Shown: one piece after another, positions 8,674 to 16,840 of the stretch
How the letters are laid out: every line of letters begins with the position of its first letter
How positions within the stretch are numbered: position 1 is the first letter of the stretch
DNA from: Lewinella sp. LCG006
Lineage (GTDB): Bacteria; Bacteroidota; Bacteroidia; Chitinophagales; Saprospiraceae
Length of the DNA: 64,000 bases
Reading direction: 5' to 3'
Assembly (NCBI RefSeq): GCF_040784935.1
Contig: NZ_CP160680.1
Coordinates: forward strand, 5,561,802 to 5,625,801
Translations under genes and position numbers: made by a program
The notes under the pieces: model-generated
Databases searched by the model: none
What the model saw: only the letters and a program-made list of their open reading frames with translations
Told to the model about the DNA's origin: nothing

Positions 8674-9960
8674 ATGGAAGTCCTAATCCTCGTCCTTTCC
8701 TTTATCATTCTGATCGCCATTGGTGTTCCTATTGCGTGGAGTATTGGTATCAGTAGTATTTGTACCATGTTGGTGAGCATTCCCACCATCTCTGCCTTTA
8801 CGACAGTAGCACAGCGAATGGCCACAGGGCTCGACAGTTTTTCTCTTTTAGCCATCCCTTTTTTCGTCCTCGCCGGGGAGATTATGAATAGGGGAGGCAT
8901 AGCCCGGCGATTGGTCGCTTTCGCAAAATCCCTGGTGGGCTCGCTGCCTGGTGGTTTGGCACACGTAAATATTGTAGCTGCTATGATGTTTGGGGCCATT
9001 GCGGGGTCGGCCGTTGCCGCTGTATCCGCTTTGGGGAGTATGTTGGGTAAAGAAATGGAAAGTGAAGGTTACTCGAAAGAATTTTCGGTGGCCGTAAACG
9101 TAACTTCCAGTACGACAGGATTGGTAATTCCTCCTAGTAATATTCTCATTGTTTATTCCCTGGCCAGTGGCGGGGTCTCGATTGCGGCACTCTTTTTAGC
9201 CGGATATGTACCAGGAATCATTACGGGCTTATTGCTCATGATCACGGCTGCGATTTGGTCCAAATTTCGCAAGTTTCCTTCCGGAGAACGCACCAGACTT
9301 TCCGTTGTGTTTCGCACTTTTATTGACGCTTTTCCGAGCTTGTTGTTATTGGTGGTTGTGATTGGCGGCATCGTAGTGGGGATCTTTACCGCTACCGAAG
9401 CTTCGGCGGTAGCCGTACTTTATTGTCTTATCCTCAGTTTTGCTTACAAAGAAGTGACGTTTAAACACCTTCCTCAGATTTTCCTGAATTCAGTGCTTAC
9501 TACTGCCATCGTTTTGCTACTTATTGGTACTTCCATGAGTATGTCCTGGATCATGGCTTACGAGAATATTCCCCAGAATATTACCGAGTTTATGCTCTCG
9601 ATCAGTGATAATAAATTTGTGATTCTTTTCATCATCAACATGCTACTGCTGTTTGTGGGGATTTTTATGGACATGACGCCGGCTGTATTAATTTTCACTC
9701 CCATTTTCCTTCCCGTGGTCACGAACCTTGGTATGGACCCTACCCATTTTGGTATTGTGATGGTCCTGAACTTATGTATCGGTTTATGTACACCACCCGT
9801 AGGCTCGGTGCTTTTTGTGGGGGTAGGCGTAGCGGGTACGACGATCCAGAAAGTCATCAAGCCCTTGCTGCCCTTGTTTATCGCCATGTTGATTTCCCTG
9901 ATGCTGGTCACCTATATTCCGGAGCTTAGTCTTTGGTTGCCAGGTTTGTTTGGGTTCTAA
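8674..9960 (+). CDS. TRAP transporter large permease subunit (DctM family)
   Basis: A 428-residue, very hydrophobic protein with about a dozen membrane segments, matching DctM length. Recognisable family blocks include the PFFVLAGEIMNRGGIARRLV segment near 65-85, the AGSAVAAVSALGSML segment near 110 and IPPSNILIVYSLASGG near 150, and the C-terminal LCTPPVGSVLFVG region near 370. It forms the transport pathway of the TRAP system with the preceding DctQ. Substrate is inferred to be a hexuronate because of the surrounding genes. A REPIN palindrome lies right after its stop codon. Confidence 0.93.
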   Translation: MEVLILVLSFIILIAIGVPIAWSIGISSICTMLVSIPTISAFTTVAQRMATGLDSFSLLAIPFFVLAGEIMNRGGIARRLVAFAKSLVGSLPGGLAHVNIVAAMMFGAIAGSAVAAVSALGSMLGKEMESEGYSKEFSVAVNVTSSTTGLVIPPSNILIVYSLASGGVSIAALFLAGYVPGIITGLLLMITAAIWSKFRKFPSGERTRLSVVFRTFIDAFPSLLLLVVVIGGIVVGIFTATEASAVAVLYCLILSFAYKEVTFKHLPQIFLNSVLTTAIVLLLIGTSMSMSWIMAYENIPQNITEFMLSISDNKFVILFIINMLLLFVGIFMDMTPAVLIFTPIFLPVVTNLGMDPTHFGIVMVLNLCIGLCTPPVGSVLFVGVGVAGTTIQKVIKPLLPLFIAMLISLMLVTYIPELSLWLPGLFGF

Positions 9961-9977
9961 TGCCTTCGGCACTAAAT

Positions 9978-10034
9978 GTAGCTTGGGCTTCAGCCCGAGC
10001 GCGGGTTATACGCTCGGGCTGAAGCCCAAGCTAC
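9978..10034. repeat. REPIN: two inverted REP sequences with GTAG ends
   Basis: Arms at 9978-10001 and 10011-10034 are perfect 24-base reverse complements around a 9-base spacer. Each arm begins with GTAG and then folds on itself (CTTGGGCT-TC-AGCCCGAG), exactly the layout of REP sequences mobilised by RAYT (TnpA_REP) transposases. It sits in the gap between the TRAP permease and uxaA. The short flanks carry copies of a TAGTGCC-T-CGG palindrome (9961-9974, 10048-10060, 10095-10106). No RAYT gene is visible in this window. Confidence 0.75.
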
Positions 10035-10134
10035 GGTGCGTAGCGAATAGTGCCTTTCGGTTTGCTTGAACTGTTTTAGCGCGATTTTTTAGTACCGGAG
10101 GCACTAGGGATTTAGAAGAATAGAAAAATAATTT

Positions 10135-11787
10135 ATGAAAAATACAGTGCTAAAAGTTCATCCTGCGGATAACGTCATCGTTGCTTTGCGCGATTTTGCC
10201 GCAGGAGAAGAAGTGGTCTACCAGGATCACCCGATTCAATTGGCGGAAGCGATACCGACCAAGCACAAGTTTGCTGAGCGTGATTTCGCGCCAGGAGAGA
10301 TCATTACCATGTACGGAGTGACCGTAGGGAAGGCACTTCTTCCTATCCCTCAGGGGGCGCGCATCACTACGGCTAATCTCGCCCACGCTTCGAGCTCCTA
10401 TGAGGTAGGTAAACGGCAGACCAGTTGGGACGCTCCAGATGTTAGCAAATTTCAAAACCGCACTTTTCAGGGGTACCACCGTGCTGATGGTAAGGTGGGG
10501 ACCCGCAATTACTGGTTGGTAATTCCACTGGTTTTTTGTGAAAATCGCAATATCAAAGTCATTCGCGAGGCCATGCTGGAATCTTTGGGCTATGCCACAG
10601 ATCGGGACTTTTCGGTAGATATGACAAGCCTCATTCAGCAATACCAAAACGGTGCTACTGCCGACACCATTCTGGCCACAGAGGTCATCAAAACCGGCAG
10701 CGACATCCAACGCAACCGGCTTTTCCCCAATGTTGATGGCATCAAATTCCTCACCCATGAAGGCGGCTGTGGTGGTATTCGTCAAGATTCCGAAACCCTC
10801 TGTCGGTTACTTGCCGGGTATATTACACACCCCAATGTCGCAGGTGCCACGGTGCTTAGCTTGGGCTGCCAGAATGCACAGATCAGCCTGCTGGAGTCCG
10901 CTATTGCGGAAATCAGCCCTGATTTTCAGAAGCCACTCTTTCTATTGGAGCAACAGGCGAGTAAATCAGAGCGAGACTTCATTGCACAAGCCGTTAAAAA
11001 GACTTTTGCCGGCCTCATGGAAGCGAATAAAATAGAGCGCCAACCGGCAGGCCTACATCACCTCACGCTCGGCCTGGAATGTGGTGGGTCCGACGGCTTT
11101 TCCGGCATTTCTGCCAACCCTGCGTTGGGCTACACCTCCGATTTGCTGGTAGCCCTCAAAGCAAAAACCATCCTTTCAGAATTTCCAGAATTGAACGGTG
11201 TAGAGCAAGAAATGATCAACCGTTGTCTGACCACGGAAAGTGCCGAGAAATTTGCCCACATCATGGCCACTTACGCCCAAAGAGCGGAAGAAGTAGGCTC
11301 TGGGTTTGATATGAACCCTTCTCCGGGAAACATCAAGGACGGCCTCATTACCGACGCAATGAAATCCGCGGGGGCGGCAAAAAAAGGAGGCACTTCGCCG
11401 GTCGTTGGCGTTTTGGACTATACCGAACAAGTCAGTGATCCTGGTTTGTACCTCCTTTGTACACCGGGCAATGATGTGGAGAGTACTACCGGTCTGGCCG
11501 GTTCCGGTGCCAACCTTATCGTATTTACTACCGGCTTGGGTACGCCCACTGGGAACCCGATTGCTCCAACGGTGAAAATGTCCAGCAACACCGCGCTAGC
11601 CAACCGGATGACGGATTTGATTGACATCAATGCGGGCACCGTTATTTCCGGCGAGGACACCATCGAAAGCAAGGGTGAGGAATTGCTAGAACTATTGATC
11701 AAAGTCGCCAGCGGCGAAGTACTCACCAAGGCTGAACGGCTCGGACAAGATGATTTTATTCCCTGGAAGCGCGGCGTTTCCTTGTAA
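10135..11787 (+). CDS. uxaA: Altronate dehydratase
   Basis: A 550-residue protein with an N-terminal SAF-type domain (about 1-95) joined to the large D-galactarate dehydratase/altronate hydrolase domain. Recognisable blocks are GKVGTRNYWLVIP near 119, FLTHEGGCGG near 203-212, LGLECGGSDGFSGISANPALG near 312, the PSPGN region near 395 and the C-terminal TTGLAGSGANLIVFTTGLGTP. It dehydrates D-altronate to 2-keto-3-deoxygluconate, the substrate of KdgK. It is somewhat longer than the enterobacterial enzyme, mostly in the N-terminal part. uxaB follows 14 bases later, so the two are almost certainly one transcription unit, separated from the TRAP genes by a REPIN. Confidence 0.94.
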   Translation: MKNTVLKVHPADNVIVALRDFAAGEEVVYQDHPIQLAEAIPTKHKFAERDFAPGEIITMYGVTVGKALLPIPQGARITTANLAHASSSYEVGKRQTSWDAPDVSKFQNRTFQGYHRADGKVGTRNYWLVIPLVFCENRNIKVIREAMLESLGYATDRDFSVDMTSLIQQYQNGATADTILATEVIKTGSDIQRNRLFPNVDGIKFLTHEGGCGGIRQDSETLCRLLAGYITHPNVAGATVLSLGCQNAQISLLESAIAEISPDFQKPLFLLEQQASKSERDFIAQAVKKTFAGLMEANKIERQPAGLHHLTLGLECGGSDGFSGISANPALGYTSDLLVALKAKTILSEFPELNGVEQEMINRCLTTESAEKFAHIMATYAQRAEEVGSGFDMNPSPGNIKDGLITDAMKSAGAAKKGGTSPVVGVLDYTEQVSDPGLYLLCTPGNDVESTTGLAGSGANLIVFTTGLGTPTGNPIAPTVKMSSNTALANRMTDLIDINAGTVISGEDTIESKGEELLELLIKVASGEVLTKAERLGQDDFIPWKRGVSL

Positions 11788-11801
11788 GTGACAAAGAAAA
11801 A

Positions 11802-13256
11802 ATGATGAAACTGAATCGTACTACAGCTAAGGTAAATCCTGCTCCACCAGCCCGCATCCTCCAATTTGGAGGAGGGAATTTCCTGCGGGGATTCGCTGAT
11901 TGGATCATTGATGTTTACAACGAAAAATCTGCTGATCCCATGGGTGTTTTGGTAGTAAAGCCTACCAAGCGCGGCGACTACCAGGCTTGGCGCGAACAAG
12001 ATGGTTTGTACCATGTGCTGACCAAAGGCATCCGTGATGGTGAGTTGATGGATGAGAAGCATTTGGTAAAATGCGTAGGAGACATCATCCACCCTTACCA
12101 CAATTGGGAGGCTTTTCTCAGTAGTGCTGAAAACAAGGACTTACGTTTCATCCTTTCCAATACCACCGAAACGGGCATTCGCTTTTCCGCAGCGGATCAA
12201 TGGAAGGACGAACCTCCCGCCGAATTTCCCGCCAAGCTTACCCGGTGGTTGTACCATCGTTACCAGCACTTCAAGGGCGATCCGGGGATGGGTTGTGTAC
12301 TTATCCCCACCGAATTATTGGTAGACAACGGAGCAGAACTTAAAGCTACTATCTTACAATACGTTGATGCCTGGAACCTCGATGCGGGTTTTAAAACATG
12401 GCTGGAAGAAGCCAATACCTTCTGTAACACGCTGGTAGATCGCATTGTCCCCGGGGTAGGGAAGGAGGAGATGGCCGCCGCTTTGGCGCAAGTAAGTTTT
12501 GAAGATGAAATGATCACGCAGGGAGAACCTTACCACTTTTGGGGCATTGAAGCGCCGTTGGCTGTTCGGGAAGAGTGGCCGCTCGATAAAATCGGTCTGA
12601 ACATCATCTATACCGATGACCTTACGCCTTACCGCACCAGCAAAGTTCGTATTCTCAATGGTGCACACACCGCCATGGTACCCGTAGGGTATTTGTATGG
12701 ATTAACAACCGTCCGGGAAACGGTGGAGCATCCGATCATGGGCGCTTTCGTAGAGAAAGTAATTTTTGATGAAATCATGCCCACCTTGGACATGAAGGAA
12801 GAGGAGTTGAAGAAGTTTGCTACAGCCGTATTAGACCGTTTCAAGAATCCTTTTATTCACCACCAATTGATCAGTATTGCCCTCAACAGTGTCTCCAAGT
12901 TTAAGACGCGCTTGTTGCCTTCTTTGCTGGAATATTCCCAGCGTAAAGGAGATTTACCTGAGGGGATCGTCTTGTCTTTGGCAGCCTTGATTCGTTTTTA
13001 CAAAGGTGTATACGATGGGAAAACTATCCCGGTAAATGATGAAGCCTGGGCGACTAGTTTCCTGGCTGCGGCCTGGGATGAAAATGACGGCAGTGCGGAA
13101 GGAACGGCGACTTTGGTCAGGAAGGTCTTATCCTGGGAGGAAGCCTGGGGGGAAGATTTATCAACTGTTCCCGGCTTGCAAAACATGCTGACTACCTACC
13201 TCTCCGAGATGGATCAGGGGGGAATTGCCCAAATCGTAAAAAGAATCAGCGCATGA
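11802..13256 (+). CDS. uxaB: Tagaturonate reductase (altronate oxidoreductase)
   Basis: A 484-residue NAD-dependent polyol dehydrogenase of the mannitol dehydrogenase family, nearly the length of Escherichia coli UxaB. The N-terminal Rossmann motif QFGGGNFLRGF is at 21-31, and the family active-site block with SKVRILNGAHT is near 276-286. It reduces tagaturonate (made by UxaC) to altronate (used by UxaA), which closes the pathway between those two gene products. The fructuronate reductase UxuB is a close homologue, but uxaA as the immediate neighbour favours UxaB. It overlaps the next gene by four bases (ATGA), suggesting translational coupling. Confidence 0.92.
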   Translation: MMKLNRTTAKVNPAPPARILQFGGGNFLRGFADWIIDVYNEKSADPMGVLVVKPTKRGDYQAWREQDGLYHVLTKGIRDGELMDEKHLVKCVGDIIHPYHNWEAFLSSAENKDLRFILSNTTETGIRFSAADQWKDEPPAEFPAKLTRWLYHRYQHFKGDPGMGCVLIPTELLVDNGAELKATILQYVDAWNLDAGFKTWLEEANTFCNTLVDRIVPGVGKEEMAAALAQVSFEDEMITQGEPYHFWGIEAPLAVREEWPLDKIGLNIIYTDDLTPYRTSKVRILNGAHTAMVPVGYLYGLTTVRETVEHPIMGAFVEKVIFDEIMPTLDMKEEELKKFATAVLDRFKNPFIHHQLISIALNSVSKFKTRLLPSLLEYSQRKGDLPEGIVLSLAALIRFYKGVYDGKTIPVNDEAWATSFLAAAWDENDGSAEGTATLVRKVLSWEEAWGEDLSTVPGLQNMLTTYLSEMDQGGIAQIVKRISA

Positions 13257-14152
13257 AAAGGATCATCTTTCTCAGTCTTCTAATGCTTAGGTTTTTGAGT
13301 TTACAAGCTCAGAAAGAGATACCGCTCTATCCAGGGCCCATCCCGAATGCTCGCCCGGTGCCAGATCCCGAGCGGCTGGTCGAACGCGAAACAGGCGGTC
13401 GTGCCTATCTCGATACGGCCGTACCTACGCTTACTGTCTTCACCCCAGCCCAGCCCAACGGCAAGGCCGTCATCATTTGTCCTGGCGGCGGATACGTCAA
13501 GACGGCTTTCGACAAGGAAGGCATACTGGTAGCTCAGTCACTGCTGGAAGACAGCATCACCGCTTTCGTACTAAAATACCGCATCCCCCAGGATTTGACC
13601 AATGTCGATAAATCGCTGGCTCCGCTGATGGATGCACAACAGGCGATTCGCTACGCGAGAAAAAACGCCCAGGCTTATCAGCTAGATCCCGCAAAAATCG
13701 GTATCATGGGCTTCTCCGCAGGAGGACACCTGGCCGCTTCAGCAGCTACTCACTTTCAGAAACCTGCGGATGCCAATAACACAGACACGACTTCTTTACG
13801 ACCTGATTTCGCGGTACTCATCTACCCGGTGATCAGCTTTAGTGATGAACTCACCCACCGCGGTTCAAGGGATCATTTATTGGGTGCCAATCCCACCGCT
13901 GCCGAAATCCTGCACTGGTCCAACGAAACCCAAGTAGGCGCGGATACACCACCCGCATTTTTGGTGCATGCAGCAGATGATAAGGCCGTGCCTGTAGGTA
14001 ATAGTCTTGCTTATTACCAAGCCTGTATAGCGCACGATGTGCCGGTAGAAATGCATTTGTATCCACGCGGCGGGCACGGGTTCGGCATGTACAACACGAC
14101 GACCCCCGACGATTGGATGGAACGTTTGAAAAATTGGCTGAGTACCTTATGA
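13253..14152 (+). CDS. Secreted alpha/beta hydrolase, probable carbohydrate acetylesterase
   Basis: The 299-residue protein has a signal peptide (about 1-20, ending SLQAQ) and the fold of BD-FAE/acetyl-esterase-type alpha/beta hydrolases: an oxyanion PGGGY loop near 78, nucleophile elbow GFSAGGH near 154-160 (Ser), HAADDKAVP with the Asp, and GGHGFGM with the His near the C-terminus. Related enzymes deacetylate xylan or pectin. It overlaps uxaB and the next hydrolase by ATGA at both ends, so it is translated as part of the uronate operon. Activity on acetylated pectin is inferred from context; it could also be a feruloyl or other short-chain esterase. Confidence 0.82.
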   Translation: MKRIIFLSLLMLRFLSLQAQKEIPLYPGPIPNARPVPDPERLVERETGGRAYLDTAVPTLTVFTPAQPNGKAVIICPGGGYVKTAFDKEGILVAQSLLEDSITAFVLKYRIPQDLTNVDKSLAPLMDAQQAIRYARKNAQAYQLDPAKIGIMGFSAGGHLAASAATHFQKPADANNTDTTSLRPDFAVLIYPVISFSDELTHRGSRDHLLGANPTAAEILHWSNETQVGADTPPAFLVHAADDKAVPVGNSLAYYQACIAHDVPVEMHLYPRGGHGFGMYNTTTPDDWMERLKNWLSTL

Positions 14153-15114
14153 AAAATGTAAAGCATAGCTGGATACTGGGCATTCTTTTATTGGCTTTGA
14201 GCAGTCAGGCACAAAGCAGTTACTACCCCCGTGATACGACCTATACCATCCAGTCTGCTTACGAAAAAGCTGTTCAGAAATACCCGGATATTGAAGCCGT
14301 TTGGCCCAAGTTGCCTCCTTCGGTAGCGAGCGATGAAAACGTGGTCTACCTCCAATTGGCAAATGGCCGTCAGCTTCATGTAGATGTTTATTATCCTAAG
14401 CGCAGTAGCAAGAAAAAGCGTCCCGCAGTGCTTATGATTCACGGTGGTGGATGGATGGCGGGCTCAAAGGAGAACATGCGCCCCATGGCCCAACAGTTGG
14501 CTAATAAAGGTTTCGTGACCGTGGTGGCGGAATATCGCCTTGGCGGCGAGGCACCTTATCCAGCTGGTGTTCACGATTTGAAAACGGTAGTGCGTTGGAT
14601 GCGGGCGAAGGCAAGAGACTATGGGATCAATCCCGAAAAAATAGCTGCTTACGGGTGCTCGGCGGGTGCACATTTAGCTTCGCTACTTGGGGCTACCAAC
14701 CAGTTATCTATTTACGATGAGCACGACGCTTACATTGATTATTCTGCTGCTGTTCAGGCGGTTCTCAATATCGACGGTATCGTTTCTTTTGTTCACCCGG
14801 AAGCGGAGCCAGAATGGACCGGGCGTTCGGCCAATGCCTGGTTGGGCGATTACAAGGAAAATTATCCCCGCTGGGAGGCGGCTTCTCCTTTGACTTACGC
14901 GGATGAAAACCTACCACCATTCCTTTTTGTCAATAGCTCCTATCCGCGATTTCATGCGGGGCGTGAGGACTTGCGCGCGCTTCTTCAAAAAAATAACACC
15001 TACTACGAAGCCCACACGTTTGCAGGCTCACCACACGGGTTTTGGTTATTTAAACCTTGGTTTAAGCCCACTTTGTCCTATTCCGTAGGCTTTCTGCGAA
15101 AGGTGTTTGAATAG
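14149..15114 (+). CDS. Secreted alpha/beta hydrolase / esterase
   Basis: I place the start at the ATG at 14149, which overlaps the upstream stop (ATGA) and gives a good signal peptide (MKNVKHSW...LSSQAQ); a start at 14113 would put extra residues ahead of the signal. The 321-residue product has an HGGGW oxyanion loop near 99, the nucleophile motif GCSAGAH near 170-176, and SPHGFW with the catalytic His near the end. It belongs to the same broad family as the preceding gene but is not a close copy. Two adjacent, coupled esterases in a pectin locus suggest removal of different acyl groups or positions; the precise substrates are unknown. Confidence 0.8.
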   Translation: MKNVKHSWILGILLLALSSQAQSSYYPRDTTYTIQSAYEKAVQKYPDIEAVWPKLPPSVASDENVVYLQLANGRQLHVDVYYPKRSSKKKRPAVLMIHGGGWMAGSKENMRPMAQQLANKGFVTVVAEYRLGGEAPYPAGVHDLKTVVRWMRAKARDYGINPEKIAAYGCSAGAHLASLLGATNQLSIYDEHDAYIDYSAAVQAVLNIDGIVSFVHPEAEPEWTGRSANAWLGDYKENYPRWEAASPLTYADENLPPFLFVNSSYPRFHAGREDLRALLQKNNTYYEAHTFAGSPHGFWLFKPWFKPTLSYSVGFLRKVFE

Positions 15115-15170
15115 ACTTTTGCTTGTTCACCTAGCGACCGTGATTGACCTACTGTCGCCTAACCATGCTT

Positions 15171-16571
15171 ATGATGAAAAATGATCTCAAACGTCGTGAA
15201 TTTCTAGCGTCCATTAGTATGCTCGCTGCGGGTAGCCTATTGCCTGGATCCGCTTTCAACTTTGGTAACAACGGCAAGCTCAAAGTTTGTCTGGTTGGAA
15301 CAGGAATTCGTGGAACCAGCTTCTGGGGAAAACGCCTGGTAGAAAACTACGCTGACTTGCTGACTTTCGTAGGCTTGTGCGATCACAATCCTGGCCGCTT
15401 GGAATATGCCTTGGAATACATGGGGGTAGATTGCCCTACTTTTCTGGATTTTGAAACGATGGTGAACACGACTAAGCCCGATCTGATTATCGTTACGACC
15501 AAGGACTCCACCCACCACGAGTTCATCATCAAAGGCTTGGAAATGGGCTGTGATGTGCTCACCGAAAAGCCGCTCACTACGGACGAGGTCAAATGCCAGG
15601 CCATCCTGGATGCGGAGCGTAAATCGAGCAAGAAGCTGATTGTTGGTTTCAATTATCGTTGGAGCCCCTACATGACGAAGATCAAAGAATTATTGTCGCA
15701 AAATGCGATAGGGAAAGTTACCTCGGTCGATTTTCACTGGTACCTGAATACGCATCACGGCGCGTCTTATTTCCGGCGTTGGCATGGTTTACGCCAGTCG
15801 GGCGGTACGCTTTGGGTACACAAGGCTACGCACCATTTTGACTTACTCAACTGGTGGCTGGATTCCGATCCGGAAGAGGTATTTGCCTACGGGGCACTGG
15901 AACACTACGGCAGCAACGGCCCTTTTCGCGGAGAAAACTGCCGCACTTGCGAGCACAAAAAGGACTGCAAGTTTTACTGGGACATCACCAAAGACGAACG
16001 CATGATGAACCTCTACGTCAAGCATGAGCAGCACGATGGGTACATTCGCGACAGTTGTCTTTTTCGTCCGGAGGTCAATATTTATGACAAAATGTCGGCG
16101 CAGATCAAATACGCCAATGAGGTGGTGGTCAACTATTCGCTCACCACTTATTCTCCCTTTGAAGGTTGGCGAATCGCCTTCAATGGTACCGAGGGCCGCA
16201 TCGAAGCCTGGCTCGATATTCCTTACCATGATGACAATAACCTTTCGCAAGCAGAACTTCATGCCTTGGAGATGGACCAATCGGGCAGTGAGCTGGATTA
16301 CAAGCCACTGATTGTACACAAAAACTGGAACAAGCACGAAGTAGTTCAGGTTGGATTTGAACGTAGCGGACACGGAGGAGGAGATGTTCGTTTGCACGAT
16401 AAAATGTTTAGAAATCCAGATAATCCGGACCCTCTCAAGCATGCTGCGGGCATCCGCGATGGCGCAATGTCTGTTTTGATTGGTATTGCCGCTCGCAAGA
16501 GCATCGAAGCCAAGGAACCCATTCGCATCGCAGAACTGACGGATTTACAGCCTCGGGCGAAGCGTATCTGA
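15171..16571 (+). CDS. Tat-type Gfo/Idh/MocA family oxidoreductase
   Basis: A 466-residue predicted NAD(P)-dependent oxidoreductase. The start at 15171 is chosen because it puts a twin-arginine signal (KRREFLAS with Arg8-Arg9, then a hydrophobic stretch) at the N-terminus; ATGs at 15165 and 15174 are alternatives. The Rossmann motif is VGTGIRG near 42-48, and the EKP motif (TEKPL) near 131 supplies the family's conserved Lys. An insertion near residues 257-267 has three clustered Cys (CRTC...C) plus another Cys about 50 residues later, a possible metal site. Periplasmic members of this family act on glycan breakdown products. It closes the plus-strand catabolic run; substrate unknown. Confidence 0.85.
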   Translation: MMKNDLKRREFLASISMLAAGSLLPGSAFNFGNNGKLKVCLVGTGIRGTSFWGKRLVENYADLLTFVGLCDHNPGRLEYALEYMGVDCPTFLDFETMVNTTKPDLIIVTTKDSTHHEFIIKGLEMGCDVLTEKPLTTDEVKCQAILDAERKSSKKLIVGFNYRWSPYMTKIKELLSQNAIGKVTSVDFHWYLNTHHGASYFRRWHGLRQSGGTLWVHKATHHFDLLNWWLDSDPEEVFAYGALEHYGSNGPFRGENCRTCEHKKDCKFYWDITKDERMMNLYVKHEQHDGYIRDSCLFRPEVNIYDKMSAQIKYANEVVVNYSLTTYSPFEGWRIAFNGTEGRIEAWLDIPYHDDNNLSQAELHALEMDQSGSELDYKPLIVHKNWNKHEVVQVGFERSGHGGGDVRLHDKMFRNPDNPDPLKHAAGIRDGAMSVLIGIAARKSIEAKEPIRIAELTDLQPRAKRI

Positions 16572-16572
16572 C

Positions 16573-16814
16573 GTGAGGTTTAGCTAGCGCTGCTGCTTCG
16601 CGGTGCCTTTTTGTGTTCCTGAAAAGCGAGGGATATACAAGACAAGCCTCACAGTACCAGGTATTTAGTATAGGGTATAGGGGTTTTTGAAACTCCCAAA
16701 TTCGACATTATACCAAGTACCGTGTACCTCGTACGGTGAGGTTTTACTTCGTAGCTGCTTCGCGGTGATGCAGCTCAGATCGCTAATAATGAGACACTTA
16801 TTTTCAAGCCTCAC
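16573..16814. repeat. Nested repeat: two ~80-bp direct copies flanking an inverted repeat
   Basis: Copies at 16573-16652 and 16736-16814 each start with GTGAGGTTT, contain GCTGCTTCGCGGTG about 18 bases in, and end with AAGCCTCAC, so each copy also has 9-base terminal inverted repeats with one mismatch. Between them, 16654-16679 and 16709-16734 form an imperfect 26-base inverted repeat built from GTAC/GGTA words. There is no open reading frame of note. It resembles a small non-autonomous mobile element, directly upstream of a chimeric gene. Confidence 0.6.
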
Positions 16815-16840
16815 GTTAACCAAGACAATCTCCAAAAACC

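Noticed and set aside
15843-16442. A 199-codon minus-strand frame inside the Gfo/Idh/MocA gene
   Set aside because: It lies antisense to a clearly conserved coding sequence and encodes no family features.
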